DNA of 64,000 nucleotides from an uncultured Neomegalonema sp. (GCA_937995735.1 CALKIZ010000069.1:1-64000); one strand, 5' to 3'. Shown: positions 48,594-58,116, numbered from the stretch's first letter. Program-made: numbers and translations. The notes: a model not told the origin generated them from the letters alone.

Positions 48594-48887
48594 TCAAGAT
48601 TTGTCTCTAGGCTTATCGTCCAAAACCTGTTCGTCGATGACAACATAGTCCGCGTCGATTGTTCCGTTACCGCCGGGGCTTCCCGCCTGTGATCGCGCGA
48701 ATTCAGCTTGTTGTTTGGCCATTTCTTTACGGAGAGGCGCGCTTTTGAAATAGACATAGATCGCGAAAATGCCGCCGACGATCAGCAGGATAACGAACAA
48801 AAAAGCGGCCAGATAAATAGCCAACAGCAAAATGCCGATGCCGCCAACGCCCGCCGCGATTTTTTTCAGCTTTGTCATGAGATGCAA
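48594..48887 (-). CDS. Small membrane protein, hypothetical
   Basis: 97 aa with two adjacent TM segments. Confidence 0.55.
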   Translation of the reverse strand: MHLMTKLKKIAAGVGGIGILLLAIYLAAFLFVILLIVGGIFAIYVYFKSAPLRKEMAKQQAEFARSQAGSPGGNGTIDADYVVIDEQVLDDKPRDKS

Positions 48888-48942
48888 TGTAGGGGCTGTG
48901 GATAGATTTCACAGCCCCCTAAAAGCGATTTTATCAGTTTGG

Positions 48943-49344
48943 CTATTTTGCTGGCTTTTTTATGCCAAGTTTAACGCCAAATCGGAACGTGAACCTGATC
49001 GCAAGCAGACTGAGTAATCCGGTAAAAGCCGAGATCGTCAAGAACTGTGCCACCGAAATACCGATTGTCAAAGGGTTGTCGAACACGTTCCGCAACACCA
49101 GCAGAACGATAATAGCTAAAAGAATAGAAACGAGCGTGAGAACAGCGGCGACTTTCCACGCAAAGCCCGAACTGACCTCCTCGCCCGTTCGCGCCCCGTA
49201 AAGCTGTCCCGCAATCATTGATCCGATGACGGTAGAAATTGCACCGCCGGGGGACCCGAGATCAGGGAAGAAATGCGCAATGGCTGCGAAGACAATTGCG
49301 CAGAGGATTGAGATTGCGAAAAAATCAATAATGATTCGAGTCAT
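48943..49344 (-). CDS. ABZJ_00895-like four-TM membrane protein
   Basis: GSMIAGQLYGARTGEEVSSGFAWKVAAVLTLVSILLA typical pattern. Confidence 0.65.
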   Translation of the reverse strand: MTRIIIDFFAISILCAIVFAAIAHFFPDLGSPGGAISTVIGSMIAGQLYGARTGEEVSSGFAWKVAAVLTLVSILLAIIVLLVLRNVFDNPLTIGISVAQFLTISAFTGLLSLLAIRFTFRFGVKLGIKKPAK

Positions 49345-49356
49345 TGCTCGTCTCCG

Positions 49357-50688
49357 TTATCGTTTCAGCAAAGGTAAAAGCGCGCCCATATCCGGCCCAT
49401 TGGAGCGCCCTGTCATTGCTTTACGCAGTGGCATAAAGAGGCCCTTACCTTTCCGTCCCGTCTCGGTTTTCAGCGCGTCGGTTACGGTTTTCCATGTCGT
49501 CTCATCCCATGGCTTCGCACCATCAAATGCGGCTTGAGCGGTGGTGACGAACTCGCGGTCTTCATCGGCAATGTCGGGGGTGATGTCGCCGGTAACGACT
49601 TTCCACCAATCAGAGATTTCGTCTGTCGAGGCGATGTTCTCTCTGATCAGCTCCCAGAATTTCGGCGCGATGGCCGTTTCTACACCCGCATCAGCAAGCA
49701 GCGGCGCGACGTCTTCGAACGGGCGCGTGTGCAGCATCTTGACGCCGAGCGCGTCGATTTCTTCGCGGTTAAAGCGCGCAGGCGCACGGCCAAGGGTATC
49801 GAGACTGAAGCCTTCGATAATCTCGGCATGGGTGGCGCGGGCTTCAATAGGCTCGGACGTGCCAAGACGCGCCATATAGGACAAAAGCGCCAGTGGATCG
49901 ACGCCGGCTTCGCGTAAAGACTCAAGGGTCAGTGATCCAAGGCGCTTTGACAGCCCCGAACCATCCGCATCAACCAGCAATGAATGGTGCGCAAAGCCGG
50001 TAGGCTTATCGCCCATTGCATCGAAGATTTGAATTTGCGTTGCCGTGTTGGTGACGTGATCTTCGCCCCGGATCACATCGGTAATACCGAAATCTATATC
50101 GTCACACACGCTACACAAAGTATAGAGAAATCCACCGTCTTCGCGGATCAGAACCGGATCGGATACCGACGCACAATCGACATTCACATCGCCGCGAATG
50201 CCGTCGGTCCAACTGGTCCGGGTTTGGTCGAGCTTGAAGCGCCAATGCGGTTTGCGGCCTTCGGCTTCTAACTTGGCCTTGTCTTCGTCAGTCAGATTCA
50301 GTGCGGCACGGTCGTACACTGGCGGCCTGCCCGATTGCAGGAGAGTTTTGCGTTTTAGGCCCAGTTCCGTGCCGGTTTCGTAGGCAGCATAGAGACGGCC
50401 TTGTGCGCGAAGCTCATCCGCAACGGCATTGTAGCGATCCATCCGCTCGGATTGGCGCTCGTACCGATCCCAATCGAGGCCGAGCCATTCGAGATCGCGT
50501 TTTACGGCATCGACGTACTCTTCTTTTGAGCGCTCGGCGTCCGTGTCATCAATCCGTAAAACAAATTGCCCACCGCCTTTGCGCGCATAAAGCCAGTTCA
50601 AAAGCGCCGGACGCAGATTGCCGACATGCAGCTTTCCCGTGGGCGAAGGAGCGAAGCGGGTAACAGGATTAGCACACATCAACGTCAT
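49357..50688 (-). CDS. gltX: Glutamyl-tRNA synthetase (ATG at 50688 or 50679)
   Basis: VTRFAPSPTGKLHVGNLRPALLNWLYAR (HIGH); GLSKRLGSLTLESLRE (KMSKS-equivalent). Confidence 0.95.
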   Translation of the reverse strand: MTLMCANPVTRFAPSPTGKLHVGNLRPALLNWLYARKGGGQFVLRIDDTDAERSKEEYVDAVKRDLEWLGLDWDRYERQSERMDRYNAVADELRAQGRLYAAYETGTELGLKRKTLLQSGRPPVYDRAALNLTDEDKAKLEAEGRKPHWRFKLDQTRTSWTDGIRGDVNVDCASVSDPVLIREDGGFLYTLCSVCDDIDFGITDVIRGEDHVTNTATQIQIFDAMGDKPTGFAHHSLLVDADGSGLSKRLGSLTLESLREAGVDPLALLSYMARLGTSEPIEARATHAEIIEGFSLDTLGRAPARFNREEIDALGVKMLHTRPFEDVAPLLADAGVETAIAPKFWELIRENIASTDEISDWWKVVTGDITPDIADEDREFVTTAQAAFDGAKPWDETTWKTVTDALKTETGRKGKGLFMPLRKAMTGRSNGPDMGALLPLLKR

Positions 50689-51049
50689 ACTTTCTGATTT
50701 GGGGATCGGTGGTCATCAAGGTCAGGCCCTCTGTCTGTGCCTGAGCAATAAGGGTGCGGTCAAATGGATCGCGGTGAATAAACGGAAGTTTCTCCACGGC
50801 TTTTGCATGATGCCATGTAAAGGGAAGCTCTAAAAAGCCAAGCTGTAAACATCGTTCATGCAAATCAAAACCTAAACTCATCTTACCGATAGATGTCTTG
50901 ATCGCGATTTCCAGCCTGGAAATGGCACTGACAAAGATTGGCATCCGAGGATCAGTCAGCAAAATATCATGGTTTTTGTTTCGACGCGGATCAGCAGCAA
51001 GCGCCCAAAGAACGACATGCGTATCAGCAAGGAACCCTGCCTCACTCAT
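50669..51049 (-). CDS. PIN-domain toxin, VapC-like
   Basis: FLADTHVVLWALAADPRR; AISRLEIAIKTSIGKM; HRDPFDRTLIAQAQTEGLTLMTTD. Confidence 0.92.
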   Translation of the reverse strand: MSEAGFLADTHVVLWALAADPRRNKNHDILLTDPRMPIFVSAISRLEIAIKTSIGKMSLGFDLHERCLQLGFLELPFTWHHAKAVEKLPFIHRDPFDRTLIAQAQTEGLTLMTTDPQIRKYDVDVC

Positions 51050-51302
51050 CAGGGTCGATGCCTTTTTCCATGGCTTCTAGGACTTCTGTTGGCGTTTCAT
51101 CAAAATCATCTGCCGTCCAAATCTGTCCTTTCATTGATCCAATAAGGTTCCGACGACGCTGTGACATAACCGGATCGCGCAGTTCGAGGACCGGTTTTCC
51201 GTGGCGGGTCACGGTGATTACCTCGCCTTTTTCAACGCGCTTCACCAATTCGGAAAGCTTTGCTTTTGCCTCGCTGAGTGTGATTTCCATGCGGCCCTCC
51301 AT
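51042..51302 (-). CDS. Phd/YefM-family antitoxin
   Basis: MEITLSEAKAKLSELVKRVEKGEVITVTRHGKPVLEL; 8-nt overlap with toxin. Confidence 0.92.
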   Translation of the reverse strand: MEGRMEITLSEAKAKLSELVKRVEKGEVITVTRHGKPVLELRDPVMSQRRRNLIGSMKGQIWTADDFDETPTEVLEAMEKGIDPDE

Positions 51303-51336
51303 TTAAACCAAAACATAGGTCAAAACTTTAGACTAC

Positions 51337-52998
51337 TCAAGCGCGATCCCTAAATCTGTTGGTCATGGGATAACGGCGTTCCAGCCAAAAGGCGCGGCGG
51401 GATAGCTTTGTACCGGGGGCCGATTGGAAGCGTTTGTATTCGGATATGGACAGCAGATGCTCGACACGTTCGACCGTTGCGCGCTCGTATCCAGCCGCGA
51501 CGATATCATCAATCGCCGCATCGTCTTCAATCAGCATTTCAAGGATTGCGTCGAGAATTTCGTATGGAGGCAGCGAATCCTCGTCTTTTTGATCCTCGCG
51601 CAGTTCTGCCGATGGTGGTTTGTCGATCACACGCGGGGGAATAACGACCCCCGCTGGAGCAAGCATCCATTCGCGGTGGTTTTTGTTCCGCCAGCGGCAC
51701 GTCTCGAAGACGCGCATCTTATAGAGGTCTTTCAAGGGGTTATATCCGCCCGACATATCACCATAGAGCGTCGAGTAGCCTACCGCGACTTCGGATTTAT
51801 TGCCCGTCGTCAGTAGCATGTGGCCGAACTTGTTCGACAGCGCCATCAAATAGAGGCCGCGCAAGCGGGATTGGATGTTTTCCTCAGCCACTCCGGTCTC
51901 AGTGCCCTCAAAAAAATCACCAAGCGAGCCTTCGATTGCGCCGACGCCCTCATCGATTGGCAACACGACATAAGGCGCGCCGAGTTTTGCCGCCAGTTCA
52001 GCAGCATCCTCAAGGGAATGGTCGGCGGTGTATTTTGACGGAAGCATCACGCACCAGACATATTCCGGGCCAAGGGCATCTGCCGCGATTGCCGCGACCA
52101 GACCCGAATCAACTCCGCCTGACAGCCCGAGAACGACTCGCTCAAATCCATTTTTTTGAACATAATCACGGAGGCTTTCCACCATCGCGCGATAATCATT
52201 TTCGTACTCGTCAGGCACTTCCCCTAAAACACCGTCAACTAAGTGCCATCCATCATCACGGCGCTCATAGTCGACATAGATCATGGCCTCGTCAAAAAAC
52301 GGGCCTTGCATGGCAAGTTCAGCACCCTTGTTGAGTGCAAACGTGCCGCCGTCGAAAACCTGATCATCCTGTCCGCCGACAAGATTCACATAGAGGAGCG
52401 GTAGCCCTGTCTCAATGACACGCGCAACCATTGACTGCATACGGCGGTCATACTTATCACGTGCATAAGGTGATCCGTTGGGAACAATCAGGATTTCTGC
52501 GCCCGATTCTTCATAAGTCTCGCTCACATCAGGAAACCAAGCGTCCTCACAAATGGGAACACCGATCCGCACACCGTTTACTGAAATGGGACCGCGCGGC
52601 GCAGCAGACGTAAACAGGCGTTTTTCATCAAAAACCCCGTAATTGGGGAGTTCGTGTTTGCGAAAAACGGTCTTGATGCCGCCATTTTCCAAGAGAAAAA
52701 CACCGTTGAATAACGCGCCGTCTTCAAACAAAGGCGCACCGACGAGGATGTGTGGCCCCCCATCGCTTGTTTTGGCCGCCAGGTTTTCAATTGCGGCGAG
52801 GCAGGCACGATGGAAGGCCGGTTTCTTTACGAGGTCATAAAGTTGATATCCGCCGATGAACATTTCAGGCAACACAAGCAAGTCGGCTTTCTCGGCCTTC
52901 GCGTGTTCCCATGCTTCAACCGCCTTTGCGGTGTTGTCATCAAGAGCACCAACCGTAGGGTTAAGTTGCGCAGCCGCGACACGGAAGCGATCCGCCAT
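51337..52998 (-). CDS. nadE: Glutamine-dependent NAD+ synthetase
   Basis: Nitrilase domain RVAAAQLNPTVGALDDNTAK plus VLGLSGGVDSGLVAAIAADALG. Confidence 0.96.
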   Translation of the reverse strand: MADRFRVAAAQLNPTVGALDDNTAKAVEAWEHAKAEKADLLVLPEMFIGGYQLYDLVKKPAFHRACLAAIENLAAKTSDGGPHILVGAPLFEDGALFNGVFLLENGGIKTVFRKHELPNYGVFDEKRLFTSAAPRGPISVNGVRIGVPICEDAWFPDVSETYEESGAEILIVPNGSPYARDKYDRRMQSMVARVIETGLPLLYVNLVGGQDDQVFDGGTFALNKGAELAMQGPFFDEAMIYVDYERRDDGWHLVDGVLGEVPDEYENDYRAMVESLRDYVQKNGFERVVLGLSGGVDSGLVAAIAADALGPEYVWCVMLPSKYTADHSLEDAAELAAKLGAPYVVLPIDEGVGAIEGSLGDFFEGTETGVAEENIQSRLRGLYLMALSNKFGHMLLTTGNKSEVAVGYSTLYGDMSGGYNPLKDLYKMRVFETCRWRNKNHREWMLAPAGVVIPPRVIDKPPSAELREDQKDEDSLPPYEILDAILEMLIEDDAAIDDIVAAGYERATVERVEHLLSISEYKRFQSAPGTKLSRRAFWLERRYPMTNRFRDRA

Positions 52999-53163
52999 CA
53001 GAAATCTCCACTTTTATCCTTGCTCCTGATAGCGATACCGTCACGATACGTCCATCAAGCACTCCGTCATTGCAGAAAAACACTGAATGCTACTAATATC
53101 CGTCCACTTCGTAATTTTCCCGATCTCGCACTGAGGCGACGACAGAACGATAAAGGGGTAAGA

Positions 53164-54075
53164 ATGAGATATCTGCTTTTGGCTACAGGTTTGGCTCTCA
53201 GCACGTTTCATCCAGCTTACGCGGACGATAATGCTGAAAATATCGCCTCGACTGAACCGCCGAAGGCCGAGGATGGCAGCACCATCAAATATCCTGATGG
53301 TGGCCAATATACCGGCGAATTCGTCAACGGGAAACAACACGGCACAGGCACATTTACGCTGCCGGACGGATACGAATATGTCGGTGACTGGAAAGACGGC
53401 CAGATAGACGGCAAAGGAACGGCAACGTATCCGAACGGATCTGTCTATGTCGGCGCTTTCGCTGATGGCGCTCCAAACGGCATTGGAACAATCACTTATG
53501 AAGATGGCGGTGAGTATACCGGTGAGTGGGTCGATGGCCGCATCGAGGGTAAAGGCAAGGCAAAATACGCGAATGGCGTCGTGTATGAAGGTGATTTCAA
53601 AGACACAATCCACCACGGCAAAGGCAAAATGGTGACACCCGCTAAATATTCCTACGAAGGCGAGTGGGTCGACGGATTACAGGACGGCAAGGGCAAAGCG
53701 ACCTATCCCAACGACACGATCTATGTCGGCGAATTCAAAGCCGGTCTACGTCACGGCAAGGGAACCATCACCATAATCGAAGACGGCTTCGAATTCACCG
53801 GGTCATGGAAAAAGGGCCTTATGCACGGAAAAGGTGAAGCCAAATACCCAAATGGCGACTCGTTCAACTATTATGAAGGCGAGTTCATTGACGGCAAACG
53901 CCATGGCTATGGGGTTATGAAATACGCCAGCGGTGAAACCTACGAAGGGTATTGGGCGGACGGAGAGCGATCCAGTAAATCAGACGTCGAGCTTCCTGAA
54001 GATGAAACTGAAAAGTCTTCGTCTTCAGATGCATCAGATTCTTCTGAAGCCGATGAAGACAAAGAAACGAATTGA
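53164..54075 (+). CDS. Secreted/periplasmic MORN-repeat protein with acidic Ser-rich tail
   Basis: Signal peptide; roughly ten repeats of the YxGEWxxGxxxGKGxxxYxNG type; tail DETEKSSSSDASDSSEADEDKETN. Confidence 0.92.
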   Translation: MRYLLLATGLALSTFHPAYADDNAENIASTEPPKAEDGSTIKYPDGGQYTGEFVNGKQHGTGTFTLPDGYEYVGDWKDGQIDGKGTATYPNGSVYVGAFADGAPNGIGTITYEDGGEYTGEWVDGRIEGKGKAKYANGVVYEGDFKDTIHHGKGKMVTPAKYSYEGEWVDGLQDGKGKATYPNDTIYVGEFKAGLRHGKGTITIIEDGFEFTGSWKKGLMHGKGEAKYPNGDSFNYYEGEFIDGKRHGYGVMKYASGETYEGYWADGERSSKSDVELPEDETEKSSSSDASDSSEADEDKETN

Positions 54076-54125
54076 GGACCAAGGCTGGAGAAGGCCACGA
54101 GCGAAGTTTCAAAAATAACTGAACC

Positions 54126-55058
54126 TTATACTGGCCTGTCATAGACCTCCGCCATCTCACGCATCCAAGCAATAAACGCGCGCACCTCTGGCCGCTTTTC
54201 CGCTGCTCTCGTGGTCACAAGATCATACCCGATGTCAGATTGCAGGCTCTCCTTAAATGGTCTGACAAGATGCCCTCTTTCGAAAACGTCGCGTAGGATT
54301 GGCAGGCTGGCTAGTACCATGCCTTGACCCGCAACCGCCGCTTGTACCGCTTGCCCGTAATCATTGAAGAATAACGCGCTTTCGCTCTTGTGATTACGAA
54401 TGCCAAGTTTTGAAAACCATTTATCCCAGACAAACCAGTCTCTTGTTTTATGTGCCCATTCCAGTTGGGAAATATCCCAATGGATCATCGGAATGGTCTG
54501 TATTACTGAGAGTCCGCAATTCTTGGGCAATGTCTTCGCAAGTGACGCACTGCACGCTGGAAAAATATGATCATCAAATAAACGATAGGTCATCAGATCA
54601 TCACGCTCAGCAACACCGTACCGAATGGCGACATCGACATCACTGCGCGGCAAGTCAACAATCACCTGCGTGGAGTCAATCAAGACGTTGACCTTCGGAT
54701 GTTTAGCCCGAAACGCATCCAGCTTTGGAACGAGCCACATCGTAGCCAGTGATGTTTCTACTGAAATAATGAGCCGGGGATCACTTTCTTCCCCGCGCAT
54801 ATTCGCAACAGAGTTTTCAAGATGATGCATTGCAGCCGTTAGATCCTCTAACCCTGCGCGCCCCTTGCGGGTTAAAGATAATCCGCGCCCTTTCCTTTCG
54901 ATCAAGGATGTATCGAGCGTGGCTTCAAGCCGATACACTAACTGCTTCACTGCCGCCGGGGTGACACGCAGTTCTTCTGCGGCAAGATTATAGTTGAGAT
55001 GCCGGGCGACGGATTCGAACGCGCGCAATGCATTTAAAGAGGGAAGCCAGTTGCTCAT
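54126..55058 (-). CDS. LysR family transcriptional regulator (GcvA-like)
   Basis: LPSLNALRAFESVARHLNYNLAAEELRVTPAAVKQLVYRLEATLDTSLIER HTH. Confidence 0.92.
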   Translation of the reverse strand: MSNWLPSLNALRAFESVARHLNYNLAAEELRVTPAAVKQLVYRLEATLDTSLIERKGRGLSLTRKGRAGLEDLTAAMHHLENSVANMRGEESDPRLIISVETSLATMWLVPKLDAFRAKHPKVNVLIDSTQVIVDLPRSDVDVAIRYGVAERDDLMTYRLFDDHIFPACSASLAKTLPKNCGLSVIQTIPMIHWDISQLEWAHKTRDWFVWDKWFSKLGIRNHKSESALFFNDYGQAVQAAVAGQGMVLASLPILRDVFERGHLVRPFKESLQSDIGYDLVTTRAAEKRPEVRAFIAWMREMAEVYDRPV

Positions 55059-55059
55059 T

Positions 55060-55084
55060 ATAAAGTTAGGTTAGCTAACTTTAT
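55060..55084. promoter_or_regulatory. Putative LysR operator ATAAAGTTAG-GTTAG-CTAACTTTAT
   Basis: Perfect 10-bp inverted repeat with 5-nt spacer, 1 nt upstream of the LysR start codon and in the divergent region to the GcvT-like gene. Confidence 0.7.
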
Positions 55085-55216
55085 GGTTAGATCAAATAAT
55101 TTCCCTAGTCGCACTTTTTCTCAGATATTCAGGGCTTAGGCGGGCTATTCCCAAAGTCCTCCACCACAAAATCGTCGGGGGAATTGGTTGCCTGACGCAC
55201 CTGTAGGAGAGAAACG

Positions 55217-56401
55217 ATGCGCTCAAGCGATGGCAAAACGCGGGATTTGGTGACGAGTATGCCGGGCGCGGGTTGGGATTATTCGCTCTGTCGCCATCCC
55301 TATCACGAAATCGAACGCCCCAAAGGTCCGCATTATTGCGTCTATAATCGACGCCACATGGCAGTTTGCTTTGACGATCACGCCACCGAAGACGGGTATT
55401 GGCAGCTTCGCCAAAAAGCAGCGGTGCTACATACCGGTGAATGGCCACTGCAATTTGAAGGCCCCGATGCAGAACGGCTTTTGAATAAGCTGTTCACAAA
55501 AGACATCACCAAACTAAAGGTCGGGCGATGCGGGTATGGACTGGCTTGCTATGAAGACGGCGGATTGATTGTCGATGGCATCTTGGTGCGTCTTGAGCAG
55601 GATAAGTTTTGGTATGCTCAGGCGGATGGTGATTTTTATAGCTGGGCGCGTGCTCATGCGATTGGGATGGACGTTGAAATCTCCGATCCCGATGTCTTTG
55701 TCTCGCAAGTTCAGGGACCAAACGCGCTGAAAATTTTAGAAGCGGCGAGCGATCACGGGATGCCCTCCCCGTTCGGGTATTTCGCAAGCGCACGGGTATC
55801 TTTCGGCGGTCAGGATGTTGTCATCACCCGCACGGGATATACGAATGAATTGGGATGGGAGTTCTATACCGAACCGCATCATGACGCCGAGGCACTCTGG
55901 GCGCATCTGAGTGCGGCTGGCGAAGCGTTCGGGATGACGATTTTTGGCCTTGATTCCATGAACATCCGCCGCATTGAAGCAGGTATCCTCAATGCAGGGT
56001 CAGACTTTAATCAGTGGACCAATCCCTACGAAGTAGGCTTGGGTGTTTTTGTCGATGAAGACAAAGATGATTTCATCGGGAAAAAGGCGCTTGAGACAGC
56101 GCCCCGTGGCAGGCGCTCTCATGGTATCCAATGCGCAAATGGCGAACCGTTGATTAGCGGGAAGATTATGTTCGGTGATCAGGCTGTCGGCATCGTCACC
56201 GCTGGTGCAACATCGCCCTATCTCGGACATGGCATCGGGATTGGCTTGCTCGACAGTGCAGAGGTTATGCCCGGCGCAACTGTATCGATCGAGTGCAGAG
56301 ACGGTTCGACACAAACAGCAGAGTTGGTCGAGCTACCCTTCTACGACAAGGCTGGCGAAATTCAGCGCGGGAAATCGACTGACATTCCGGTGCGCCCGTA
56401 A
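55217..56401 (+). CDS. Aminomethyltransferase (GcvT/DmdA)-family protein
   Basis: Folate-binding GcvT fold: FTKDITKLKVGRCGYGLACYEDGGLIVDGILVRLEQDKFW; RTGYTNELGWEFY. Confidence 0.9.
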   Translation: MRSSDGKTRDLVTSMPGAGWDYSLCRHPYHEIERPKGPHYCVYNRRHMAVCFDDHATEDGYWQLRQKAAVLHTGEWPLQFEGPDAERLLNKLFTKDITKLKVGRCGYGLACYEDGGLIVDGILVRLEQDKFWYAQADGDFYSWARAHAIGMDVEISDPDVFVSQVQGPNALKILEAASDHGMPSPFGYFASARVSFGGQDVVITRTGYTNELGWEFYTEPHHDAEALWAHLSAAGEAFGMTIFGLDSMNIRRIEAGILNAGSDFNQWTNPYEVGLGVFVDEDKDDFIGKKALETAPRGRRSHGIQCANGEPLISGKIMFGDQAVGIVTAGATSPYLGHGIGIGLLDSAEVMPGATVSIECRDGSTQTAELVELPFYDKAGEIQRGKSTDIPVRP

Positions 56402-56408
56402 ATTACAA

Positions 56409-56444
56409 AAAAGCCCTTCACGTTGCTAACGGTGAAGGGCTTTT
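56409..56444. terminator. Bidirectional Rho-independent terminator between the GcvT-like gene and the ACP operon
   Basis: AAAAGCCCTTCAC-GTTGCTAACG-GTGAAGGGCTTTT: 13-bp stem with A/T flanks. Confidence 0.88.
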
Positions 56445-56465
56445 GAGCGATAATGTGGCGGCGGT

Positions 56466-56708
56466 TTAAGCTGCGACTGCAGACTCCAACGCGCCTTTCT
56501 CGATCAGCAAATTCCGCATATCGCCGAGATTTTGCATGGACGTTATTTCAGGCATCGTGAATTGCACTTCAAACGCAACCTCGACGGCCAGCATCAAGTC
56601 GATGTGGCGGGCGCTGTCCCAATTCGGTGTGTTCTTCGCATTCGAGTCATCCGACAAAATTGCCGGATCTATCGAAAGCACGTTGGCTATAACTTCATTC
56701 AGTTTCAT
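56466..56708 (-). CDS. Dedicated acyl/aminoacyl carrier protein
   Basis: MKLNEVIANVLSIDPAILSDDSNAKNTPNWDSARHIDLMLAVEVAFEVQFTMPEI; WDSARHIDLM is the 4'-phosphopantetheine Ser context. Confidence 0.9.
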   Translation of the reverse strand: MKLNEVIANVLSIDPAILSDDSNAKNTPNWDSARHIDLMLAVEVAFEVQFTMPEITSMQNLGDMRNLLIEKGALESAVAA

Positions 56709-56760
56709 TGTCTTACCCCTTAGTGTGATAGTCATTTCAGCTGTTTTCCAGCTCTTCGTT

Positions 56761-57975
56761 TTATCCGAAAATCCGATCACGAACAGCTTCGGGCCAGCGC
56801 ATCGGATCAAATCCATGCTGCGTAAAGGCTGCAAGAACCCAACGCTCAATACCCAGACCGACGCATCCCGTCGAAGCAGGCTTTCCCGTTGAAGCCGTAA
56901 TGTTGAATCTCTCGCCAAAGAAGCGGCCATGCATGTTCACAGAACCACATGCCATAGATTTTTTATGACCATCTTTATCAAGGACCGGAATCAGGATTTC
57001 GTTTTTCACTTCTTGTGCAGCTTGGAAGAATTTTTTCGAAGCAGACACAGTTGCGAAAAACGGATCGGTCGCGGTTTCGACTTTCATGTCGAGGTCAAAC
57101 GTCTTTGCAAGCCCTGTAACCAACGGAATTGCTTGTCGACGTTTCCGAGCGACGAACTCGTCAGACCCAACAAACACAATCTCGCGCACATTGAACTCAT
57201 AGAGGCGATCAAGACCGGAAGCGTTGCGGCTTTCATAGCGGAAAACGCGGCCAAGCCATGACACGACGAAACCAGCCTCATCAAAGGTCTTGCCTTCGAG
57301 TGTTGGATAGGCCGGGAAACATGCAGCAGGATTCAGACACATGCCGTCATGGTGGATATGCTCGGATGGTGGCAAGATCGCACCTTCGGAACAACTGTTC
57401 GCCACGCGGAAATCTTCGAGCGCATCGAAATCTTCCAGCACATTGCCTACAAATGTCGCTTGGTTTGGGTGGCTGTCGAAGTAACCGCATTTATGCAGCA
57501 CATCCGCGTCGATAAACCCCGGAAATTGCCCATCGACAGCATCGAAATGCTCTTCATAAAGCCTACCAGCAATCTCGTTTACAAGACGCGCTACTTTGAG
57601 AACAGGGCCGCTATAAGCAATTTGTCCTTTACCATAGTCATAAACCCAACCGCGCTTGATAAATTCTTCATTGACGCCGCTTTGATAAGGGCCGTCATCT
57701 TCACGCTCATTCTCGGAGTACGTCTTAATGTCAAAGCCAGTGCGTTGCTTGGCCATGACGGTCAGATAACGATGCGCTTTGTCAACGATTTCATCGGTAT
57801 GCTCAGCATCGCGAATATGCAAAACGGCTGTCTTACAATCGTCCGATACCGTAATACGTTCGAGGTGCGGCGATACGAATACTGACTCTTTTACGATGTC
57901 AGCCGCGACTTCCGGTTCAATTTGTTTTGGCAAATCGACCGTAACATCGACCGTGCCTGTCATCATCTGATTCAT
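56761..57975 (-). CDS. Amino acid--[carrier protein] ligase, class II aaRS-like (seryl-tRNA synthetase core paralogue without tRNA-binding domain)
   Basis: Motif 2-like GRVFRYESRNASGLDRLYEFNVREIVFVG; motif 3 GCVGLGIERWVLAAF; Cys-containing segments NSCSEGAILPPSEHIHHDGMCLNPAACFPAY; ACGSVNMHGRFFGERFNI. Confidence 0.88.
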   Translation of the reverse strand: MNQMMTGTVDVTVDLPKQIEPEVAADIVKESVFVSPHLERITVSDDCKTAVLHIRDAEHTDEIVDKAHRYLTVMAKQRTGFDIKTYSENEREDDGPYQSGVNEEFIKRGWVYDYGKGQIAYSGPVLKVARLVNEIAGRLYEEHFDAVDGQFPGFIDADVLHKCGYFDSHPNQATFVGNVLEDFDALEDFRVANSCSEGAILPPSEHIHHDGMCLNPAACFPAYPTLEGKTFDEAGFVVSWLGRVFRYESRNASGLDRLYEFNVREIVFVGSDEFVARKRRQAIPLVTGLAKTFDLDMKVETATDPFFATVSASKKFFQAAQEVKNEILIPVLDKDGHKKSMACGSVNMHGRFFGERFNITASTGKPASTGCVGLGIERWVLAAFTQHGFDPMRWPEAVRDRIFG

Positions 57976-58116
57976 CTTGGTTCCCCTTATTAGCCCCACA
58001 GCAATGTCCCGTTGCCGTGGTGCTTTTCCCCTGCCTCGCATATCAAACGACGGAGCAGTCCTTTTTATTTCGCGCCCAACAACACAGATGCGCGCATTAG
58101 TCCAACCTCAAGCCCT

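Noticed and set aside
53041-53616. 191-aa minus-strand ORF
   Set aside because: Antisense of the MORN repeat region; the repeat periodicity keeps the reverse frame open.
53250-53960. Apparent direct repeats of about 69 bp
   Set aside because: Explained by protein-level MORN repeats, not a CRISPR array or a DNA satellite.
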